DNA of 6,519 nt from a bacterium (GTDB lineage Bacteria > Bdellovibrionota > Bdellovibrionia > Bdellovibrionales > UBA1609), in assembly GCA_021784635.1 (NCBI GenBank), contig JAJYHS010000048.1, positions 1 through 6,519 on the forward strand, in the 5' to 3' direction. The notes beneath the pieces were generated by a model. That model was not told the DNA's origin, did not search any database, and saw nothing but the letters and a program-made list of their open reading frames with translations. How positions within the stretch are numbered: position 1 is the stretch's first letter; every line of letters starts with the position of its first letter. Positions 1-6,519 of this stretch are shown here, piece after piece. A program made the translations under genes and the position numbers.

Positions 1-607
1 AAATTTCTTTGGTGTAACTCCAACGCTCGTTTTGGTACACGGGATTACCGGCGTATTCGATATCGGTGGGTTCGCCCCAACTTTGCTCGACTTCGTTGCC
101 GGTCATCCCGAGCGCGATATTGTTGTCTTTGATTATTGTGGCCGCAGTCTGGCTGATTTTTGGATTTGTCGTAATGCCTTGTTCGCGGGCCCATTGTTCA
201 CGTGCTTGCATCGTGGGCAGTTCCAAAAAATGAATACGCTGGGCATCGTTTTCAAAATACGGTTTGAGCGCGTAGTACTGTTTGCGGGCTTCATCCGTTT
301 GAATCGCGTTTTCTAATCGGTTCAATTCCACACGCGTAGTGATTGCCTTCGATTGATCAGGGGTTAGTGGCGCATTTTTCGGTATTCCGAGTTCTTTTCG
401 CGCAAAGTTCCACTCTTGGCCGTATTTTTGCCGAAAATATTCATTTCTCATCGCGGGTGGTTGACCGCCAGTCGTCGCATATTCATTTTCTGGCGAGGCG
501 TTTGAGCTCAAAAGATTTTGATGAACTGTAACGAGCGAGCAAGCCGAAAGTCCGGCGAAAGACAGTAAAACCAAGAAATATAAGTAAATAAATAGTCGTG
601 ATTTCAC
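1..607 (-). CDS. Putative lipoprotein with BamE/SmpA-like C-terminal module (3' end beyond window)
   Basis: This reading frame is open from a GTG at 607-605 to the window edge, giving 202 residues with no stop, so the C-terminus is missing. The N-terminus is a lipoprotein signal: basic residues at 3-4 (K-S-R), a hydrophobic core at about 5-21, and the lipobox L-S-A-C with the lipidated cysteine at residue 23. Serine at +2 suggests outer-membrane sorting if the E. coli rule holds here. Residues 24-50 look like a flexible tether, and about 54-145 is a charged, probably helical region rich in Q, E, R and Y. Residues about 161-198 carry the pattern 'ALGMTGNEVEQSWGEP' followed by 'NERWSY', which resembles the SmpA/OmlA (BamE-like) fold. 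The GTG start is supported by an AAGGAGG ribosome site 4 nt upstream and by the correct placement of the signal peptide. The exact function is unknown. A role in envelope assembly is inference from the weak domain resemblance only. Confidence 0.82.
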   Translation of the reverse strand, partial: MKSRLFIYLYFLVLLSFAGLSACSLVTVHQNLLSSNASPENEYATTGGQPPAMRNEYFRQKYGQEWNFARKELGIPKNAPLTPDQSKAITTRVELNRLENAIQTDEARKQYYALKPYFENDAQRIHFLELPTMQAREQWAREQGITTNPKISQTAATIIKDNNIALGMTGNEVEQSWGEPTDIEYAGNPVYQNERWSYTKEI

Positions 608-717
608 AGCGCCTCCTTGTGCCTAGGGGGCCGCATAGATCCATTGCGCGGTGACCCCGACCCGATGATTGTGTATCGGATTAAGACATGAAAAAATAAA
701 GTCGGAGGCCAAAAGTC
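608..717. promoter_or_regulatory. Divergent intergenic region between the lipoprotein and FliL-like genes
   Basis: This 110-bp gap must hold promoters for both divergent genes unless one lies inside a neighbour. I could not find a convincing -35/-10 pair in either direction. The plus strand has a TTGCGC at 644-649, but the sequence about 17 bp downstream fits the -10 consensus poorly. The only structure visible is a short inverted repeat: CCGAT at 662-666 and ATCGG at 675-679 around an 8-nt loop. It could be an operator half-site pair, but 5-bp arms are expected by chance fairly often. Confidence 0.4.
612..618 (-). promoter_or_regulatory. Ribosome binding site for the lipoprotein GTG start
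   Basis: On the minus strand the sequence reads AAGGAGG, then CGCT, then GTG. This is a near-perfect Shine-Dalgarno site with a short 4-nt spacer. It settles the choice of GTG, because the open frame has no ATG before codon 53 and starting there would lose the signal peptide. Confidence 0.75.
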
Positions 718-1647
718 ATGTCAGATTCTGTTTTTTCTCTCGATGACATAGACAAAATCATTGAAGCCGAAGATCCATCGTTTAAAAACGAGCTTTCAGA
801 AATTCAAAAACAATCAGTTGAGGGCACTGACGCGATCGAGAGTCTAAAACTCGAACCAGAAGAAGACACTGAATCTGGCAAAGAAGATGACGAGCAACCT
901 TCAAAACGCAAGAAACTGTTCTTATTTCTATTTAAGCCAATTCTTGGCGTTCAGTCTTTTGTGCGGTTGCGGTGGATACGGATTAAAAATCGGGCTTTGA
1001 TGTCAATCGACCGGTTGTCGTATTTTGTTCGTAGCGAACTCCCTGATAGAATAAAGTATACGTGGTCGCAGCTTAGGCGGGCATTCGCCTGGCTGCTTAA
1101 ACAGTGGGCGAATTTCAGAGCTTTTAACTCGACACAAAAACTTGCTGTCGCGTTTATGGCACTGGCCCTGGCCGCCTCGGTCTTTTTTATTTCAAAAACA
1201 TTTGATCGAAATTGGCTGCCGACGTTTGCAGAAAGCCTCCCCCATTCCCTCGCGCAAGGTGCGAGTTTTGTTGGCGTTGTCCACTCGAAAAGTGAACTTG
1301 AGGATTTGTTTCAAGTCTTCCCTAAAGTCGAATATTACGTACTTCTTAAAAAGGTGATCGTGAACCTTCAACCGAGCTACGGTAGCGGCCCAAACCCAAT
1401 GGGAGCTTTTCAAATCTTTGTTGGCGCTGATTCGCAAGATACGGCAATCGAAGTTAAAGCCCGAGAACAACAAATTCTCGACCTTGTTCGGCGGACGCTC
1501 GAAACGTTTAATTATAACGAAGCCGCAAGTGTTGAGGGTAAAGAACGAATGAAAATAGCCCTGCGCGAACAAATCAATAAAATTTTGGACCAGGGCCGCG
1601 TCTTTAATATTTACTTCAATAATTTCATACTTTACTCGGGCAATTAG
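718..1647 (+). CDS. Single-pass membrane protein with C-terminal FliL-like periplasmic domain
   Basis: The 309-residue product has four visible parts. Residues 1-62 are strongly acidic and probably disordered. Residues 63-135 are rich in Arg, Lys, Trp and Phe and look like amphipathic helices lying along the inner face of the membrane. Residues about 142-158 form one transmembrane helix. Residues about 205-307 resemble the FliL family: a 'VIVNLQPS' strand, then a helix with 'REQQILDLVRRTLETF', then 'EGKERMKIALREQINKIL', and finally 'GRVFNIYFNNFILY'. Flagellar FliL is an inner-membrane protein beside the stator and is usually about 150-180 residues, so the 140-residue cytoplasmic part is unusual. 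The ATG is preceded by GGAGG at 704-708 with a 9-nt spacer. No flagellar gene is visible nearby, so a role at the flagellar motor is not implied; a paralogue serving another envelope machine is equally possible. The last 23 bp overlap the convergent activator gene. Confidence 0.8.
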   Translation: MSDSVFSLDDIDKIIEAEDPSFKNELSEIQKQSVEGTDAIESLKLEPEEDTESGKEDDEQPSKRKKLFLFLFKPILGVQSFVRLRWIRIKNRALMSIDRLSYFVRSELPDRIKYTWSQLRRAFAWLLKQWANFRAFNSTQKLAVAFMALALAASVFFISKTFDRNWLPTFAESLPHSLAQGASFVGVVHSKSELEDLFQVFPKVEYYVLLKKVIVNLQPSYGSGPNPMGAFQIFVGADSQDTAIEVKAREQQILDLVRRTLETFNYNEAASVEGKERMKIALREQINKILDQGRVFNIYFNNFILYSGN

Positions 1648-2965
1648 AAGACAGCCCCTCTATTTTCATTTCTTTCGGGTCAATGTTGTACTTTTTGATA
1701 CGATCATGAAGCGTGCTTTTTGGGATTCCAAGCGCGAGCGCGGTTCGGCGTTGATTGCCGCTAAAAAAACGGAGGCGGTCGATAATGATTCGCCGCTCAA
1801 GATCTAAAATATTTTGCCTCACCGACCCAACTTCGTTTGTTTGATTTTGCAAATTTGGCGAATCGACGTTTTCTATTAGCGCAGTCATGGCGGAGTGATC
1901 GAGCAGTTGCGACAGTTGTGACGGAGTAATTATTTGGCCCGGAAATAGTGCGAGTGTCCTTGTGATCATATTTCGAAGTTCGCGAATATTGCCGGGCCAC
2001 GGGTAATTTTGCAAAATCGTATACGCTTCGAAATCGAACTGAAGGGGTTGATCTCCGGCAAAATATTTTAACAGATTGTCAAAGTCTTCCATCCGGTCTT
2101 TTAGCGCGGGCGGGATGAGTTGCAAAATGTGAATGCGAAAATAAAGATCATCGCGGAACTTACCGGCCTGAACTTGTTTTTTTAAATCTTGATTGGTGGC
2201 GGCCACGATGCGCACGTCGATTGGGATGGGGCGGTCGGCACCCACGGGTTTGATTTCGTGATTTTCAAGCGCGCGCAATAATTTTGGTTGTATATTCAGC
2301 GGCAGATCGCCAATTTCATCAAGAAAAAGTGTGCCTCCGCGGGCGGATTCAAATGCTCCTTTGCGATCGGCAGTCGCCCCCGTGAAACTCCCCTTGGTAT
2401 GCCCGAACAGTTCGCTTTCAGCTAAAGATTCGGTCAGTGCGCTACAGTTCACGCTGAGAAAGGGCCCGCCATTTCGGTTTGAAAATCTATGGATAAGATT
2501 GGCCAGTACTTCTTTGCCCGTGCCCGACGGTCCCAAAATTAGAACAGGATAGGGGCTAGAGGCCATGGCCGGCAGACGGCTGAGTTGCTCGTGCCAGGCC
2601 GAGTTTTTACTTTGAACGAATAGCGGATTAACGGATTGGTCGCGCTCAAACGTAAAAATAAACTCGGTGATACCGACTCGGAACCGGTCGTTGTCATGAA
2701 GATGAGCTTCGATAATTCGATTACCATTGACGAATGTGCCGTTGCGCGACCTGAGATCGCGTAAAATATAACCAGGTCCGGTCTTTTCTATGCGCGCATG
2801 ACGCAAAGACATAAATGAGTCGGATATACAAATTGAACACTGCGAGTCGCGTCCAATCAGCGCATAACCTTCGATCTCAAAGGTTTTACGCAAGTTTTCT
2901 GAAATCACGGTGATGTAGCCTTTTTCAGTGGCCAAAGTGCGCAGGTTGAGGTTCATTGTTTTCAT
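1625..2965 (-). CDS. FHA-domain sigma-54-dependent transcriptional activator (FHA-AAA+-Fis HTH)
   Basis: This is a 446-residue bacterial enhancer-binding protein. Residues about 30-106 are an FHA domain, which binds phosphothreonine peptides: G38-R39, S53 and R55-H56, and N75-G76-T77 with N80-G81 are all present. The AAA+ sigma-54 interaction domain spans about 118-355, with Walker A GPSGTGKE at 145-152, a GSFTGA loop at 192-197 (consensus GAFTGA), Walker B TLFLDEIGD at 212-220, the Arg-finger region 'FRDDLYFRI' at 270-278, and sensor II 'GNIREL' at 325-330. A Fis-type helix-turn-helix lies at about 387-426 ('NQRRTALALGIPKSTLHDRI'). There is no receiver or PAS domain, so input is likely from a Ser/Thr kinase through the FHA domain, as in FHA-type activators of myxobacteria. 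The key sigma-54 contacts F194 and T195 are kept, so it should be active. The first ATG is chosen because AAGAGGA lies 8 nt upstream; the ATG at codon 4 has no comparable site. Its targets cannot be read from this window. Confidence 0.94.
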   Translation of the reverse strand: MKTMNLNLRTLATEKGYITVISENLRKTFEIEGYALIGRDSQCSICISDSFMSLRHARIEKTGPGYILRDLRSRNGTFVNGNRIIEAHLHDNDRFRVGITEFIFTFERDQSVNPLFVQSKNSAWHEQLSRLPAMASSPYPVLILGPSGTGKEVLANLIHRFSNRNGGPFLSVNCSALTESLAESELFGHTKGSFTGATADRKGAFESARGGTLFLDEIGDLPLNIQPKLLRALENHEIKPVGADRPIPIDVRIVAATNQDLKKQVQAGKFRDDLYFRIHILQLIPPALKDRMEDFDNLLKYFAGDQPLQFDFEAYTILQNYPWPGNIRELRNMITRTLALFPGQIITPSQLSQLLDHSAMTALIENVDSPNLQNQTNEVGSVRQNILDLERRIIIDRLRFFSGNQRRTALALGIPKSTLHDRIKKYNIDPKEMKIEGLSSNCPSKV

Positions 2966-2993
2966 GGCGAAAGTCCTCTTTTCAGGGCTGTTT

Positions 2994-3009
2994 TACAATA
3001 TTCATGCCG
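2994..3009 (-). promoter_or_regulatory. Candidate -24/-12 (sigma-54) promoter upstream of the FHA activator
   Basis: Read on the minus strand this is CGGCATGAATATTGTA, compared with the consensus TGGCACGNNNNTTGCA. The -24 GG and the TTG of the -12 element are present at the right spacing. The usual GC at -12 is GT here, which is a serious mismatch. The predicted transcript would begin near 2983, only a few bases before the ribosome site at 2974-2980, which leaves a very short but workable leader. If real, the activator would be made by the sigma-54 enzyme and might control itself. Confidence 0.25.
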
Positions 3010-3031
3010 AATTCCGGTTTTCGTGTGTATC

Positions 3032-3044
3032 CGGCTATTAGCCG
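3032..3044. repeat. Short inverted repeat, possible operator
   Basis: CGGCT and AGCCG form perfect 5-bp arms around ATT. The palindrome is located about 67 bp upstream of the activator start and about 147 bp upstream of kdsB, a suitable place for a regulator site acting on either gene. There is no T-run after it, so it is not a terminator. The short arms mean chance is a real alternative. Confidence 0.3.
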
Positions 3045-3155
3045 TTGAGTGAGTCAAATGGTGGATTTTGTCCGAATAAATAGACGCTAAATCCAAGCGG
3101 TAGGACGAAACCCAAGCGATGGCGGCGATTAGTTGAAAAAAGAAGCCCTACTTTT

Positions 3156-3185
3156 TTGAATATTTTCTGAATTTGTGGTAACAAT
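3156..3185 (+). promoter_or_regulatory. Possible kdsB operon promoter abutting the start codon
   Basis: TTGAAT at 3156-3161 could be a -35 element, and TAACAAT at 3179-3185 a weak -10, with a 17-18 bp spacer. Transcription from it would begin at or within a few bases of the kdsB ATG, giving a leaderless message. That fits the lack of any Shine-Dalgarno sequence before kdsB. The -10 match is only moderate. An alternative start point farther upstream, using TTGAAA at 3133-3138, cannot be ruled out. Confidence 0.3.
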
Positions 3186-3190
3186 TGTAA

Positions 3191-3923
3191 ATGCAAGTCT
3201 TGGGAGTGATTCCGGCCCGTTATGGGTCAACCCGCTTACCTGCTAAACCTCTTTTAAAAATCAATGGCCGACCTCTCCTCGAATGGGTGGTAAACGGCGT
3301 GCGTTCATCGCCCGCGTTAAATGAGCTAATTGTTGCAACAGATCACGAAGATATTGCGAATTTAGCTGAAAAAATCGGTGTGCACGCGGTTATGACTGAT
3401 GCGAATTTGCCATCCGGGAGTGACCGTGTTTGGGCTGTTGCCCGCGAGCGCAGCTGCGACGTGGTGCTCAATATTCAAGGTGACGAGCCGTTGATTCAAC
3501 CTTTTTGGATCGACCGTTTGGTCTCGATTTTTACTCAAAAGCCAGAAGCTCGGATGGCAACGCTCGCGCACAAATTGCCTCCTGAAGAATTGGATTCCCG
3601 TGGCGTCGTGAAGCTTATAATGAACCGTCAAAACGAAGCCATTTACTTCAGCCGGCATCCGATACCGTACACGCGAATGACGTTGGAGCAGTCGCCTGGG
3701 CTTGCGCTTAAACACATCGGGCTTTATGGATACAAGCGTGAATTTCTAAAGATGTTTTGCGAGCAACCGCCAACGCCGCTTGAGCGCGCTGAAAGTCTTG
3801 AGCAACTTCGGGCACTGTGGCTTGGTGAACGGATTCATGTTGCGACCATTGACGCGTTGTCGGTTGGCGTCGATACAGCCGAAGACGTCAAACTTGTTGA
3901 AACGATCACGCAGACGAAACGAT

Positions 3924-3925
<2 letters not shown>
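3191..3925 (+). CDS. kdsB: 3-deoxy-manno-octulosonate cytidylyltransferase (CMP-Kdo synthetase)
   Basis: KdsB joins Kdo to CMP using CTP and releases pyrophosphate; CMP-Kdo is the donor for the Kdo residues of the LPS inner core, and the enzyme is cytosolic. The 244-residue product is close to the length of E. coli KdsB (248). It starts with the nucleotide-binding motif 'IPARYGSTRLPAKPL' at residues 7-21. It continues with 'SGSDRV' at 75-80, the metal-binding 'NIQGDEPLI' at 94-102 (D98), then 'YFSRHPIPYTR', 'HIGLYGYKREFL', 'LERAESLEQLRAL' and the C-terminal 'GVDTAEDV', all typical of the family. The ATG at 3191 is the earliest possible start in this frame, because the codon directly before it is TAA, and the next residues align with known N-termini. 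There is no Shine-Dalgarno site. The gene leads the operon; its stop is 12 bp before pyrG and overlaps the pyrG ribosome site. Confidence 0.97.

Positions 3926-6519
<2,594 letters not shown>

Larger units (their letters stand above)
2966..3190. promoter_or_regulatory. Divergent intergenic region between the FHA activator and kdsB
   Basis: This 225-bp spacer separates two divergently transcribed genes and has no credible coding sequence; the longest ATG frame I noticed, at 3058, is only ten codons. It holds the candidate -24/-12 element facing left at 2994-3009, an imperfect-length palindrome at 3032-3044, a TTGACT on the minus strand at about 3052-3057 without a good -10 partner, and a possible kdsB promoter at the right end. 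The stretch at about 3132-3172 is A/T-rich, as expected just upstream of a promoter. Confidence 0.5.

Noticed and set aside
192..197. Loss of sigma-54 contact in the activator because its loop (residues 192-197 of that protein) reads GSFTGA and not GAFTGA
   Set aside because: The Phe and Thr that contact sigma-54 are retained, and Ser for Ala at the second position is a mild change, so inactivity is not supported. The coordinates given are protein residues, not bases.
32..531. Plus-strand open frames of 94 and 62 codons at 32-316 and 343-531
   Set aside because: They lie opposite the minus-strand lipoprotein frame, which has a signal peptide, lipobox and strong ribosome site. The plus-strand frames show no recognisable motif and no ribosome site I could support.
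644..673. Sigma-70 promoter for the FliL-like gene starting with TTGCGC
   Set aside because: No sequence at a 16-18 bp spacing resembles a -10 element, so I do not call it.
1192..1572. 126-codon minus-strand frame inside the FliL-like gene
   Set aside because: Its product has no recognisable domain, and the plus-strand gene has a clear domain layout and ribosome site. It is an antisense shadow.
1638..1657. Possible terminator after the FliL-like gene (GGGC/GCCC with a T-rich stretch after it)
   Set aside because: The stem is only 4 bp, the loop is 12 nt, and the T-rich stretch is interrupted by other bases. It is too weak to call.
3058..3090. Ten-codon frame in the divergent spacer as a leader peptide for kdsB
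   Set aside because: It has no ribosome site, no run of regulatory codons and no attenuator-like hairpins after it.

Overview
The window most likely comes from a Gram-negative chromosome of the Bdellovibrionota/deltaproteobacterial type. This is inferred from three things: Kdo (LPS inner core) synthesis genes, a sigma-54 activator sensing through an FHA domain, and a FliL-like membrane protein with no flagellar genes beside it. Base composition looks moderate by eye. The lineage was not established by any search. There are six protein-coding genes, two of them cut by the window edges, and coding density is high. I see no RNA genes, mobile elements, CRISPR arrays or long repeats.

Left part (1-2965): a lipoprotein gene on the minus strand runs off the left edge; it has a clear lipobox and the beginning of a BamE/SmpA-like module. 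A 110-bp divergent spacer separates it from a plus-strand gene for a single-pass membrane protein with an acidic N-terminus, a basic juxtamembrane stretch and a C-terminal periplasmic FliL-like domain. That gene converges on, and overlaps by 23 bp, a minus-strand gene for an FHA-AAA+-Fis sigma-54 activator.

Right part (2966-6519): a 225-bp divergent spacer leads to a plus-strand operon, kdsB - pyrG - kdsD. kdsB and pyrG are 12 bp apart, pyrG and kdsD overlap by 4 bp, and kdsD is cut by the right edge. The genes form one metabolic unit. KdsD makes arabinose 5-phosphate for Kdo, PyrG makes CTP, and KdsB uses CTP to activate Kdo as CMP-Kdo for lipid A-core assembly. kdsA, which in my recollection commonly lies between pyrG and kdsD in related deltaproteobacterial operons, is absent from that place.

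Most of the window is ordinary housekeeping sequence. The points worth a second look are the FliL-like protein outside a flagellar setting and its convergent FHA activator, a candidate -24/-12 promoter and a small palindrome upstream of that activator, the SD-less kdsB start that directly follows an in-frame stop, and the basic linker and tail of PyrG.
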